Assembly: GCA_902506565.1 (NCBI GenBank)
Contig: LR732703.1
Coordinates: 436,030 to 500,029, forward strand
DNA from: Burkholderiales bacterium 8X
GTDB taxonomy: Bacteria; Pseudomonadota; Gammaproteobacteria; Burkholderiales; Burkholderiaceae_C
Direction: 5' to 3'
Length of the DNA stretch: 64,000 bases
The translations under genes were made by a program, and so were the position numbers. Below the pieces are notes generated by a model. That model searched no databases. It saw only the letters and a list, made by a program, of their open reading frames with translations, and was not told the origin of the DNA. Numbering within the stretch: position 1 is the stretch's first letter; every line of letters starts with the position of its first letter. Shown piece after piece: positions 26,002 through 35,233 of the stretch.

Positions 26002-27021
26002 TCAACCTGCTTTTGCCGTTGACCGCCGTTGAAACGCCCCTTCCTGTATTGCAATCGAACCGATCGGATCGTAGGGTGACTCCCGGCGCTTAGCCAATCC
26101 AGCCACCAAGCCAAGCGCGTTGACGTTCCAGGAGCAAAAAGAGTAAAGACCCAAACTAATTGATTTGCGTCGAATGCACAGATAGAGCGCCGGGATAACT
26201 ATTAAAATTGGTGCGAAGATTGGCATACTACTTAAGCAAAGCGAAATGACCATCCACCATGCTAGAACCGCAAAGCCGTACTTTATGTGCCCGAGCTCTT
26301 TAAGCACGTAGCGGAAGTGTGGCTTCCATAGAGAGGCGCGAAGTACCTCCCCTGGACCGTGAGCATATCCAGAAGTAAAGCGTCTCCAAAGAAGACGGTA
26401 GCCGCTAGCAGCGTGACCAAAATGGTCTGCTGCATCCTCATCAATCCGCGCGAGTTTCCAGCCTTTCGCTCGAAGACGCGCACCAAGTTCAAACTCTTCG
26501 AAAGCATGTAAATTGCGGTCTGCAAAATATCCGACATCATTGATGGCGCTTGTGCGGTATAGCCCGCCACCCTCCAATCGTTCCACGATCCCGGGTAACC
26601 GGTTTTTGTCCCGAATACCACTTGAAATGCGAATCTGATAATCATGCCCGATCAGCACTCGCTCATTGACGCGGCCCCCCACTGCGGCGACATCAGGGTT
26701 TGCTACGAGATAGTCTACGCACTTCTTTAGGAACCCAGGGTGGAAGATCATGTCTCCGTCTAAGATGTAAAAAAAATCTCCTGATGAGTGTTGAAACGCT
26801 AGTTGCGCGCCAACTCCACAGCTTCTTTGCGAAGGGTCCGCTAAAGTGAAAATGCGCAAAGACCTGAAACCCTTGGCGATTTCAATAGTTTTGTCCGAAG
26901 ACCCACTATCAGCTAGTACTAGTTCAAACGCCAAGTCGTCCGTGGCGTTCGAGGCACTATGCACACATGAAGCAATACGTTCTTGCTCGTTTAATGCTTT
27001 GATCCCGACAGAAACTATCAT
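26002..27021 (-). CDS. Glycosyltransferase family 2
   Basis: 339 residues. A GT2 fold begins at IVSVGIKALNEQERI and shows the metal-binding YILDGDMIF (DxD-like) and FEEFELGARL in place of ED; two membrane spans lie near the C-terminus. It adds a sugar to the lipid-linked repeat unit on the cytoplasmic face. It overlaps the preceding gene by ATGA. Codon use is AT-rich, as in the neighbouring genes. Confidence 0.88.
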   Translation of the reverse strand: MIVSVGIKALNEQERIASCVHSASNATDDLAFELVLADSGSSDKTIEIAKGFRSLRIFTLADPSQRSCGVGAQLAFQHSSGDFFYILDGDMIFHPGFLKKCVDYLVANPDVAAVGGRVNERVLIGHDYQIRISSGIRDKNRLPGIVERLEGGGLYRTSAINDVGYFADRNLHAFEEFELGARLRAKGWKLARIDEDAADHFGHAASGYRLLWRRFTSGYAHGPGEVLRASLWKPHFRYVLKELGHIKYGFAVLAWWMVISLCLSSMPIFAPILIVIPALYLCIRRKSISLGLYSFCSWNVNALGLVAGLAKRRESPYDPIGSIAIQEGAFQRRSTAKAG

Positions 27022-28232
27022 CCTGTTGTCACTCCAGCTAAGCTTCGCTCTTTCAACCACTCACGATCCTCTTTACCACTAGTTAACCATCTTCTAATTA
27101 GCTCGCCCCACTTTGTAGAAATTTGAAGACTGTCCCACACGGTTTCAGAGGCATCTGAAATCTTTGCGTAAAGATCAACTTCTGTAAGTAGCGAAATTAT
27201 GCATTTCGACATTTTGCGAAAGTCTCCCGCGGGATAGATCATCGCTGTGCTTCTATGGCGTAGAAACCCGGAGAACATTGGATGGTCAGAAGCAACGATT
27301 GGCGTCCTCGTGCACAGTGCTTCGTAAATAGTCAACGGAAAGCCCTCAGGGTAACTGTGAAGGCTCGGCACGATAACAATCGAGGCTTTTCGCATTTCCG
27401 TCAACACGTCAGCGTTTGAGACCACTCCCTTGAACAACACCCTGTCGGCTATGTTTCGAGCAATGCTGAGCGCTTTAAAAGGCTTATCGTCCCCGCCACC
27501 AACCACCGTCAGGCTTACGTCTATACCCATCTGCCGCAAACACGCGACAGCTTTGATTGCATCGCCTAATCCTTTGCTTCGAAGTAGAGCGCCAACATAG
27601 ACTAGTGTAATCTTATCTGGCGCAAGTGTTTTAGACGGGTAGTCTCGTGGGCTGTGCGTGTGTGGCCAATCCCAGCAAATCAACTTCTTTTTTGATATGC
27701 CAAGCCTTGCGAAAGCTCGGGTGGCATTTATTCCATGGTTTGCGACCCATTCAATTCGTGGATTATTGAGTGTTCTGATTATCATGCCATAACGATAAAA
27801 TCTTCTTGGCAAGGAGATGTTAAAAGAATCCGCACAGATGCAGAGGACTCGAACATTATGTCTAATGCCCCACTTTAAAACTTTTGTCAGTGGACCTAGC
27901 ACAACCAAATGTGTTGGATCGAGACGTTCGAGAACCTCATTAAGTACAGAGCACGTTGCGGCCGGATCAACATTTGCCCCAACAAACGCCAACCTTGGAG
28001 AAACTTGAGCTGTATAAGCGCGGCCAGAAATGCAGCACATCATAATAACGTTCGCTTCTGCACTTAGTTGATCTAATTGTTCTAATATGTAGTTGTGACC
28101 GTAGTAGGTCTCAGAATTTCCGAGCTGCCGACGCTCCCAGTAAGAAAGGTAATCACCTGAGTACTGAACAAATAGGATTCGCGGTAGCTCGCTGGCAGTG
28201 GTAGCTGCAGGGAAATAAATTTGTTCGCTCAT
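27018..28232 (-). CDS. Glycosyltransferase, GT4 type
   Basis: 404 residues. The C-terminal half carries the GT-B donor-binding region, with TLVYVGALLRSKGLGDAIKA, then a SLHSYPEGFPLTIYEAL motif matching the GT4 E-x7-E region. The start is placed at the ATG 28232, which overlaps the flippase stop by 4 bp; an ATG seven codons upstream is possible. Confidence 0.85.
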   Translation of the reverse strand: MSEQIYFPAATTASELPRILFVQYSGDYLSYWERRQLGNSETYYGHNYILEQLDQLSAEANVIMMCCISGRAYTAQVSPRLAFVGANVDPAATCSVLNEVLERLDPTHLVVLGPLTKVLKWGIRHNVRVLCICADSFNISLPRRFYRYGMIIRTLNNPRIEWVANHGINATRAFARLGISKKKLICWDWPHTHSPRDYPSKTLAPDKITLVYVGALLRSKGLGDAIKAVACLRQMGIDVSLTVVGGGDDKPFKALSIARNIADRVLFKGVVSNADVLTEMRKASIVIVPSLHSYPEGFPLTIYEALCTRTPIVASDHPMFSGFLRHRSTAMIYPAGDFRKMSKCIISLLTEVDLYAKISDASETVWDSLQISTKWGELIRRWLTSGKEDREWLKERSLAGVTTG

Positions 28233-29518
28233 ACGGTTCGAAGAAAGGTCCATGTGGTTATCGTCACCGCCATGAGTGCGGTCGCCGCAATACTGATTAC
28301 TAGATCAGTCACACCCGCTGCCGCGATTTCGAATATAGCAAGGGCGACAAACCTTAGAAATTCGCTTGCGACAATACCGTACAGCGCCCCCGTTAAGCCG
28401 TACAAGCTAAACCCAACAGGAATCGTCACAAGCATGCCTAGCAACCGGAAGATATTCGCGAAAGTGATCGCTGCAGCGCGGCCTCTGCCTAGGAGCGTAG
28501 CCTCGCTAAAACTGGATAATACGGAGAACCAGGCGCCGAATAGAAGGATCTGAAGGATTTTCCCGCCATCTTTGTAATTTGATCCGTAAAGCGTATTGAT
28601 CGCGAGATCCGCCCAATTGACAACGGTGCCTATCGCGACGGCTGCGACGCACACAAGTAGCAGTCGCAGTCTGGAGAGCTCGCTATTGGCCTTGCCGCTA
28701 GCAGCGGCGGCGGGGAATATAACCTGATAGCCAATGCGCGAAGCCAAGGTTCCGGGGAGATCGGATATCGACCTTGCAATCCCGAAAACGCCCATGATTG
28801 AAAGGGAAACCACAGTCCCCAAGTAGATTTTATCCAAATTTGCTGCTGAAAAGCTAACAAGCGATGTTGCCATCGTCCACTTGCCGAACGAAACGATTTC
28901 GTTCATGCTGCTTCGATCTAGACAGAAGCGATGCTTAGGGTGCGGGAGTGAATATGAGAGGCCAGCTCTTATGGCGAGAGAACTCAGAGTTGCAGCGACC
29001 AAGCTCCAGATGGTTGGCCAGATAAAAATTATGGTTATAGCGATGAAAAAGTTCAAGAGTTCAACTTTGAGCTCGAAAACATTTCGCTCGCGTACACGAA
29101 GATTCTTGACGAGTAAGAAGATTGAAGTCGAACCTAATCCGGTAATTAGCGGAGCCGCGCTTATAAAAAAGAAAATCCTCGAATCGATCCCGTAAACCTT
29201 CGATATTAAAGGCGATATGCTTGAGAACAAAGCGGTGAGCAATACACCCCGCAAGACCTGTATGGTCCAGGCAGTGTTAAAAAATTCGCGTTCATCGCCG
29301 CGCTTACTACGCACGATGTTCTGCTCGATCCCCACATCGGTGAGTAATTCAACGCCCATCCGGACGCTGTTGACGATAACCATCACTCCAACCAGTTCGG
29401 GAGCGAGAAGTCGCGCGATAATGACACTCGAGCAAAACCTCAATACCATGATCATGCCGTAGGACCCTGAAGCCCACAGCATCTTAACGGCTAAACTATC
29501 ACGCTTAAACGCTTTCAT
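28229..29518 (-). CDS. Polysaccharide flippase (Wzx-like)
   Basis: 429 residues with twelve or more membrane spans. The N-terminal AVKMLWASGSYG and the SIMGVFGIARSISDLPGTLA segment are typical of the MATE-like oligosaccharide flippases (polysaccharide biosynthesis family). It moves the lipid-linked repeat unit to the periplasmic side. It overlaps the acyltransferase gene by ATGA. Confidence 0.88.
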   Translation of the reverse strand: MKAFKRDSLAVKMLWASGSYGMIMVLRFCSSVIIARLLAPELVGVMVIVNSVRMGVELLTDVGIEQNIVRSKRGDEREFFNTAWTIQVLRGVLLTALFSSISPLISKVYGIDSRIFFFISAAPLITGLGSTSIFLLVKNLRVRERNVFELKVELLNFFIAITIIFIWPTIWSLVAATLSSLAIRAGLSYSLPHPKHRFCLDRSSMNEIVSFGKWTMATSLVSFSAANLDKIYLGTVVSLSIMGVFGIARSISDLPGTLASRIGYQVIFPAAAASGKANSELSRLRLLLVCVAAVAIGTVVNWADLAINTLYGSNYKDGGKILQILLFGAWFSVLSSFSEATLLGRGRAAAITFANIFRLLGMLVTIPVGFSLYGLTGALYGIVASEFLRFVALAIFEIAAAGVTDLVISIAATALMAVTITTWTFLRTV

Positions 29519-30579
29519 TTGTGCGCAACGACCACAGGGTCTGTCCCAGTCAACATCATCGATTTTCGACGGCGCTGGAAGAACTTGCCAATTGGCCTCT
29601 CGATAAAGATGTGAATAAGCGTTCCAGACGCTAAAGAAACTACAATTACGCACACAAAAAGTGCATTTGAAAAGGAGATCTCAAGCTTCTCAGCGATTTT
29701 AAAAATCGCAACTACGATGTAAATGTGACTTAGATAAATCGCATATGAAGCGTCGCCGATGAGTCGTAAATGTTTACTGACCGGCATGCGAGCTTCAAAC
29801 CCGACACAAGTCAGAACCAGACTTGCCGCGCCTAATGTAAAGAGCGCGTCTGTCAAAGGATTCGGCGCCGCCGATTGATCGTAGAAAAAACTTAGGGTCA
29901 AGAACAAAACGGCAATTGCGCCGGAAGAGGCTCTCATCCAATGAGACGTCAACGAGGAAGGGTAATCAATTTGGATGAATCCTACGATCATTCCGGCGGC
30001 GAAAGCAAGGATGACTGGTTGGGTATAGAACTGTCCAATTGCCGAGTCAAAAGTAAACAATTTTCCGATGGAAATGATGGCCAGGAAAATCAAAGCAATC
30101 GCAACTAGGCGCAGCCGGATGGAAAGTAAAGCGGTAGCAGCGAAAATCAAGTAGAAAAAAACTTCATAATTTAATGTCCAGCCCAATTTCAGTAGTGGTG
30201 CTATCTCGCCGTTGCTTCTAAAGTGCGGAATAAAAAGAAGTGAGTAAGCCAGGTTCGGGAAACTAAAAACCGTGTTCTTTAACAGCGAAGGCGTGGAAGC
30301 CGCAACCAAAGCGACGGCAATTGTTGCTACCCAATAAAGCGGGACGATTCGCTCGGCCCTGCGCGCGAGGAATGACAAAGGGCTGAAGCGTTCTTTGCCT
30401 GTGATGTAGATCATTATGAACCCACTGATCACAAAGAAAAGCAACACGCCAAAAGTTCCGAATCTAACATACTGCTGATTCACTTCGGCCAAGGGCTGGA
30501 GCAATGTATGCGCGAGCAGCACCGCGATCGCAGCCAACCCCCTCAGATATTGAATTGAATTAAGTTTCAAGCCAGTCAA
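29515..30579 (-). CDS. Acyltransferase 3 family membrane protein (OafA-like)
   Basis: 354 residues with about ten membrane spans. The family start is NSIQYLRGLAAIAVLLAHT, with the conserved RGxAA and the catalytic-type His, and LLFFVISGFIMIYI follows. It O-acetylates sugars of the growing glycan. The start codon is TTG at 30579, overlapping the preceding stop (TTGA), with no upstream ATG possible. This gives translational coupling. Confidence 0.88.
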   Translation of the reverse strand: MTGLKLNSIQYLRGLAAIAVLLAHTLLQPLAEVNQQYVRFGTFGVLLFFVISGFIMIYITGKERFSPLSFLARRAERIVPLYWVATIAVALVAASTPSLLKNTVFSFPNLAYSLLFIPHFRSNGEIAPLLKLGWTLNYEVFFYLIFAATALLSIRLRLVAIALIFLAIISIGKLFTFDSAIGQFYTQPVILAFAAGMIVGFIQIDYPSSLTSHWMRASSGAIAVLFLTLSFFYDQSAAPNPLTDALFTLGAASLVLTCVGFEARMPVSKHLRLIGDASYAIYLSHIYIVVAIFKIAEKLEISFSNALFVCVIVVSLASGTLIHIFIERPIGKFFQRRRKSMMLTGTDPVVVAHK

Positions 30580-31880
30580 CCCTGAGCAGCATTCGCTGGA
30601 GCTACGTTTTCGATACTTAGGAGCGCGAGTATTATCATCAAATATGAATGCACGGTAGCGTCGCGCTGAAAAAGATCGGACTCGGTTAGATTGTGAATTG
30701 TCACGAAAATCAATGTGCTTAGAAAAAGACCGCCGTGCGCCGAGCTGGAAACCTGACCTTCTATTAGGCCAACAAGCGGTTTGACGACCGTACTAAGAAC
30801 GGCAAGGATCAAGCCAATGATCCCTGTTTGAACTAAAATGTCCAGATACCCGTTATGGCCGCTGACTACATCCGCTACCCATTCGCTACCTACTGGTAAG
30901 TACTGCGCTACAAGTCTAAGCGTACCAATGTCCCAAAACGACCCAAATCCAGACCCGGTTAGCCAATTTTGTTTCCAGTACTGGACTAGCGGGTGCCAGA
31001 TCTGCACGCGCCCTGTTAGCGTTTGAGGATTGTTGAAGGCGTCGATCAACTCCGACGCAAAATATAACCCTGAAGTTAGCGTAATCGCGACTAACAAGCC
31101 CAGAAGCAAATAGATCAAGTTTTTGTAATAACGGTTGTACGCGAGGTATAGCAGACCAGAGACATAACTTATCCCTACTACGACGAGCGACGTCTTAGAT
31201 CCTGTTTTAAACAAGAAGAACATCGCCGCGCACATTATGGCGATTTTGAGCAAGAACGGGACGCGGCGAGCATCGATCCCAAAAAATAGGATGGTAAATG
31301 CGCACATCGCGCCTGCGTTGTTCTTGTGCATCAAAACCCCTCGCCAAGTTCCGCCGAGATTTTCATCGCCGGCGTCGTACTGGTGGATTGCCCAATCTGG
31401 AACAATCGCAACAGCCAAATAGTTAGCAATTAATACCAGTGCTGCTATCCACCGTACCATTTTCAGGGTTATTTCATACCCACAGTGCCTTACTATTAAA
31501 AAGGTATTTACAAGTATTATTGTTGTTAGGAGCCATCTGCGCGTGCCAATTCCTTGGTCGACTGCCCAGATTAAGGTGACTCCAAACCAGATGATCGTCA
31601 CTATCAACGTAGCAGGAATTTCAAGCAGTGACCGAGGATGAATATAGGCACCTGTTACGAAAATAGTCAGCAGAAAGCTAAAACCGTATGTCGCTTGGCG
31701 GAACGCATTGCCCTCATCGCCTTGACTACCAAAGCCCGCGATTTCTAGCGCACTATTTGTAAGTGGTCCCAGCGTCACTAGCAGGATTAGCAAGACCAGA
31801 GCGAATTTAGCACTTGAGGAGACGCTGCTCACCAATTGCTCTTCAACTCGGCCATGAGAAATCTGGAATGCTTGCCGCAT
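30576..31880 (-). CDS. O-antigen polymerase/ligase family protein (Wzy-like)
   Basis: 434 residues with about twelve membrane spans. The Wzy_C region is recognised by GRVQIWHPLVQYWK, then LTGSGFGSFW and SGHNGYLDILVQTG. Such proteins polymerise or transfer lipid-linked glycans in the periplasm; here polymerisation is more likely because flippase, Wza and a Wzc-like protein are in the same operon. This gene marks the start of the AT-rich part of the locus. Confidence 0.85.
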   Translation of the reverse strand: MRQAFQISHGRVEEQLVSSVSSSAKFALVLLILLVTLGPLTNSALEIAGFGSQGDEGNAFRQATYGFSFLLTIFVTGAYIHPRSLLEIPATLIVTIIWFGVTLIWAVDQGIGTRRWLLTTIILVNTFLIVRHCGYEITLKMVRWIAALVLIANYLAVAIVPDWAIHQYDAGDENLGGTWRGVLMHKNNAGAMCAFTILFFGIDARRVPFLLKIAIMCAAMFFLFKTGSKTSLVVVGISYVSGLLYLAYNRYYKNLIYLLLGLLVAITLTSGLYFASELIDAFNNPQTLTGRVQIWHPLVQYWKQNWLTGSGFGSFWDIGTLRLVAQYLPVGSEWVADVVSGHNGYLDILVQTGIIGLILAVLSTVVKPLVGLIEGQVSSSAHGGLFLSTLIFVTIHNLTESDLFQRDATVHSYLMIILALLSIENVAPANAAQG

Positions 31881-31890
31881 TGTTGGCTTT

Positions 31891-32952
31891 CTAGAGCGCT
31901 TTGCATGCTTTTAGCGCAGTCTCCAACGCCCCAGCACACCTCTCCCAGCTGTAATCCTCCCGCACCCGGACCGCCGCCTTCTCCCCCCGCCGCCTAGCCT
32001 CATCCAGGTTCAACGAAGCAAGAAACTCCACCGCTTCCTCGACTGCCCCCGCGCTGCTCACGACATGCCCGTCATAGGTCTTGATCATGTCTCGCGCCCC
32101 CGCCAGCTCCATGCAGACCGGCAGCATCGAACAGGTCATCGCCTCCAGCACGATCAGCGGATACGAATCGATCTTCGACAGATGCACCAGCACGTCGGAC
32201 GCCCGCAGCCGTTCGAGCAGCTCGGCGTCGCTCACCCGGCCACGCACGACGACTTCGCGGGTCAAGCCTGCGCTCTTGATCATGGCGTCGAGCTTCGCGT
32301 AAGTCGCAACGTCCGCACCGCCGGTGATCTGCGCCTCGAATGGAACGCCGCGGGCCTTCAGCCCGGCGCACACATCGACGAACAGGAAAGTGCCCTTGCC
32401 TTCCGAAAGCCGGCCCGAATGAATCAGTCGAAGTGCAGGCGGTGCGTCGTCGGCGTTTGCGGCCGGTGCATCGCCCGCCAGCAGCTCGGCAGGCAGGAAG
32501 TTGCGAATGCTGGAGCGCGGTACTGCGGGCGGAAGGTTGATCTCCAGCTCCTGGGTCTTCGAGATCAGGGCCAGCCGATTGGCGCCCTTCAAGATCGAAC
32601 CACTCAGCCAGCGCAGCACCGGGCTCGATTGCGAGCGCCAGTTGGAGCCGAGGTGCGGCGTCACCATCACGCGCAATCCGAGCAGCTTGGCGACGATCAG
32701 GTAGCCGAGATCGGGCAGGTTCACGTACTGCAGCCACACGCAATCGGGCCGCTGAAAGCGATACCTCACCAGGGCAGCCAGGCCGCGCAGGTAGCCGGGC
32801 AGCCTGCGAAAGCTGAGGTAAGCCGACGAAGTCGGGATGCGCGTCATGCGCCAATCCGGATGCCGCGCCGCCAAAGCCTGCATCGAGCGCTCGCAAAAGG
32901 CTTCGACGCCACCGAGATGGTCGAGGGAGCCGCCAAGAATCAGGAGATGCAA
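31891..32952 (-). CDS. Glycosyltransferase, GT4 type
   Basis: 353 residues from a TTG start (32952), since no ATG or GTG stands at the family N-terminus MHLLILGGSLDHLGGVEAF. The C-terminal half shows IHSGRLSEGKGTFLFVDV and SKIDSYPLIVLEAM, the GT4 donor-binding and E-x7-E motifs. Base composition is high-GC, unlike the genes immediately downstream. Confidence 0.85.
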   Translation of the reverse strand: MHLLILGGSLDHLGGVEAFCERSMQALAARHPDWRMTRIPTSSAYLSFRRLPGYLRGLAALVRYRFQRPDCVWLQYVNLPDLGYLIVAKLLGLRVMVTPHLGSNWRSQSSPVLRWLSGSILKGANRLALISKTQELEINLPPAVPRSSIRNFLPAELLAGDAPAANADDAPPALRLIHSGRLSEGKGTFLFVDVCAGLKARGVPFEAQITGGADVATYAKLDAMIKSAGLTREVVVRGRVSDAELLERLRASDVLVHLSKIDSYPLIVLEAMTCSMLPVCMELAGARDMIKTYDGHVVSSAGAVEEAVEFLASLNLDEARRRGEKAAVRVREDYSWERCAGALETALKACKAL

Positions 32953-32960
32953 TTTGCGCC

Positions 32961-33935
32961 TCAGTCCGAATAGATGATGGTGGTGCCGATCGGATCGAAG
33001 CGCACGTCGTAGGCGGTGTATTCGCCCAAGGCCTCGCACACCGCAGCGCGCGCTTCGTCGGGCGCGTAGACCAGCAGGAAGCCGGAGTCGCCCGCGCCCA
33101 GCAGCTTGCCGCCGGTGGCGCCGGCGGCCATTGCGCGTTCGTAGGCCTGGTCGATCGACGGGTTGGTAATGCCTTCGGACAGGCTGCGCTTGCGCATCCA
33201 GCCCTCGTGCAGGTAGGGCCCGATGATGTCGACGTCGGTCATGATCTCTGCGCGAAGGCCCCGCGCCTGGCGAACCATCGCCTGCATGTTGCCCATCGCG
33301 CGCTTGCTGGTCTTGAGCGTGTCGGCTTGCTTGCGAAGCACTTCGCTCGCGGAGCGGCTTCCACCCAGGTAGAACATCACCAGGCCGTCTTCGAGCCGGC
33401 GTCGCATGGCCTCGGTGATCGGCACCGATTCGCAGGTCACGCTGTCGTCCTGATGAAACTCGATGAAGTTGAGGCCGCCCAGCGCGCAACCGTATTGGTC
33501 CTGCTTGCCGATCGGTTCGCCCAGCTTGTCGATCTCGATTTCGCAGGCCTTGCTCGCCAGCACGGTGCGACCCTCGTAGCGGCCGCGGTAGGCATTGCAA
33601 AGGTTCAAGAGTCCGACGGTGAAGGCACTGGACGAGCCGAGCCCGGTGCCGGAGGGCACGTCGGCACTCGAATTGAAGTCCACGCCGGTGATGCCGTAGT
33701 CCGTAAAAACCTGCCGCAGGATGCGGTGCTCGATCTGGTCGACGGTCTTGGGCGTCTCGACCTTCGAGTACTTGAGGATGTAGCTGTCGCTATGAAAGTG
33801 CTCGTGCATCGACAGGTACACGTAGCGGGCGATCGACATGCTCAGCACGGCGCCGCCGTGCTCGCGGTAAAAGCCCGGCATGTCGCTGCCGCCGCCGCAA
33901 AAGCTCACCCGAAGCGGAGTGCGCGAAATGATCAT
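32961..33935 (-). CDS. hddA: D-glycero-alpha-D-manno-heptose 7-phosphate 1-kinase (HddA-like, GHMP family)
   Basis: 324 residues. The GHMP motifs are complete: ISRTPLRVSFCGGGSDMPGF at the N-terminus, the ATP-binding PSGTGLGSSSAF, and GKLLGAGDSGFLLV near the C-terminus. HddA makes heptose-1,7-bisphosphate in the GDP-heptose pathway. All partner functions are encoded beside it (GmhA, GmhB and HddC domains), which makes the assignment firm. It overlaps the next gene by ATGA. Confidence 0.88.
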   Translation of the reverse strand: MIISRTPLRVSFCGGGSDMPGFYREHGGAVLSMSIARYVYLSMHEHFHSDSYILKYSKVETPKTVDQIEHRILRQVFTDYGITGVDFNSSADVPSGTGLGSSSAFTVGLLNLCNAYRGRYEGRTVLASKACEIEIDKLGEPIGKQDQYGCALGGLNFIEFHQDDSVTCESVPITEAMRRRLEDGLVMFYLGGSRSASEVLRKQADTLKTSKRAMGNMQAMVRQARGLRAEIMTDVDIIGPYLHEGWMRKRSLSEGITNPSIDQAYERAMAAGATGGKLLGAGDSGFLLVYAPDEARAAVCEALGEYTAYDVRFDPIGTTIIYSD

Positions 33936-35233
33936 TGTTCGAATGCCTTCAGGATGTGGGCGACGGCTTCGGGCAGGTTCGACGCGACATGGTCGGGCTC
34001 GCAGTCGAAGCGGTCGCTGTCCGAGCCGGCGTGGCCGGTGCGCACCAGCACGGCTCGAACTCCGGCGGCCTTGGCTGCCTGCACATCGGCATAGCGATCG
34101 CCCACCATCCACGAGCGACCGAGGTCGAGGTTGTGTTCCGCCGCCGCACGCAGCAGCAGGCCGGGCAGGGGCTTGCGGCAGTCGCACGTCACCTTCAGCT
34201 CCAACACCTCGCCCGGCCAGCCGCGCTCCGGATGGTGGGGGCAGAAGTAGATGAGGTCGAGGTACGCCGCGTCGCGCGCCAGTTCGGTGTCGAGCTTGGC
34301 AAAGACCTGTTCGAGCGCTTCGAAGCTCATCAGGCCCTTGGCGAGATCGGGCTGGTTCGTGACGCATATCGCCGGCAAGCCGGCCCGGTTGATCTTGCGC
34401 AGCGCCGGGCCGACGCCGTCGACCAACCGCAGGTCGTCCGGGCTATGGACGCCGTTCACTTCCTCGTTCAGCACGCCATCCCGGTCCAGGAAGATGGCAG
34501 GACGTGCCGCTCTCCGGCTCGCGCCCGCGACCCGGCCCGAAGCCAGGTCCGCCTCGCCCTTGGCCAAGCGCTCTGGAGTGCCGATGTCCTTGGCGTATTC
34601 GATGCTCCGATAGGCCTGCATCGGCGCGCCGGCCGCGAGCATCGCCGGAAAGACATCGTGGCCCCAATCCGAAGCGCCGTTGGCGGGCACATGCTCGATG
34701 GCCGCCGGCTCCAGCACATAGAGCGCCGCGCTCACCAGGTTCGGCAGGACGGCGCCCGGCGCATGAGGCTTCGACAGGAAGCGGCGAATGCGGCCGCTCG
34801 CATCGGCCTCGACCAGGTCGCTGTCATCCGGATGGTCGTTCGGATGCACGAACAAGGTGGCGATGGCACCGGCTTGTCGATGGGCCTCCGCAAAGTGCGC
34901 AAGATCGACATCGATCAGGATGTCGCCGTAGAGGACGATGAAGGCTTCGTCCAGCAGGGCGCGCGCTTCGCGAACCGCTCCGGCGGTGCCGAGCGGCGCC
35001 GATTCGCGCACATGCTCGATGCGAACGCCGAAGGCCGCTCCGTCACCGAAGTGGGATTCGATGACTTCGCGCATGTGGCCGTTGAGGAAGACGAAGTCCT
35101 TGAAGCCGGCACGAACGGCCACTTCGACCAGGCGCTCCAGAAGCGGCTGGCCGGACACCGGCACCATCGGCTTCGGCCGATCCGACAGCCCGAGCCGCGT
35201 GCCCTTGCCGCCATTCAGAACGACGACCTTCAT
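33932..35233 (-). CDS. Bifunctional heptose-1-phosphate nucleotidyltransferase (HddC-like) / heptose-1,7-bisphosphate phosphatase (GmhB-like)
   Basis: 433 residues with two enzymes in one chain. Residues about 1-235 are a sugar-nucleotidyltransferase (VVLNGGKGTRLG start with KPMVPVSGQP, LYGDILIDVD metal site). Residues about 245-433 are an HAD phosphatase of the GmhB type (FLDRDGVLNEE, with CPHHPERGWPG and CDCRKPLPG for the zinc site, and MVGDRYADVQAA). The two are separate proteins in most GDP-heptose pathways, so this is a fusion. The phosphatase half would supply heptose-1-phosphate to the other half. Confidence 0.88.
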   Translation of the reverse strand: MKVVVLNGGKGTRLGLSDRPKPMVPVSGQPLLERLVEVAVRAGFKDFVFLNGHMREVIESHFGDGAAFGVRIEHVRESAPLGTAGAVREARALLDEAFIVLYGDILIDVDLAHFAEAHRQAGAIATLFVHPNDHPDDSDLVEADASGRIRRFLSKPHAPGAVLPNLVSAALYVLEPAAIEHVPANGASDWGHDVFPAMLAAGAPMQAYRSIEYAKDIGTPERLAKGEADLASGRVAGASRRAARPAIFLDRDGVLNEEVNGVHSPDDLRLVDGVGPALRKINRAGLPAICVTNQPDLAKGLMSFEALEQVFAKLDTELARDAAYLDLIYFCPHHPERGWPGEVLELKVTCDCRKPLPGLLLRAAAEHNLDLGRSWMVGDRYADVQAAKAAGVRAVLVRTGHAGSDSDRFDCEPDHVASNLPEAVAHILKAFEQ

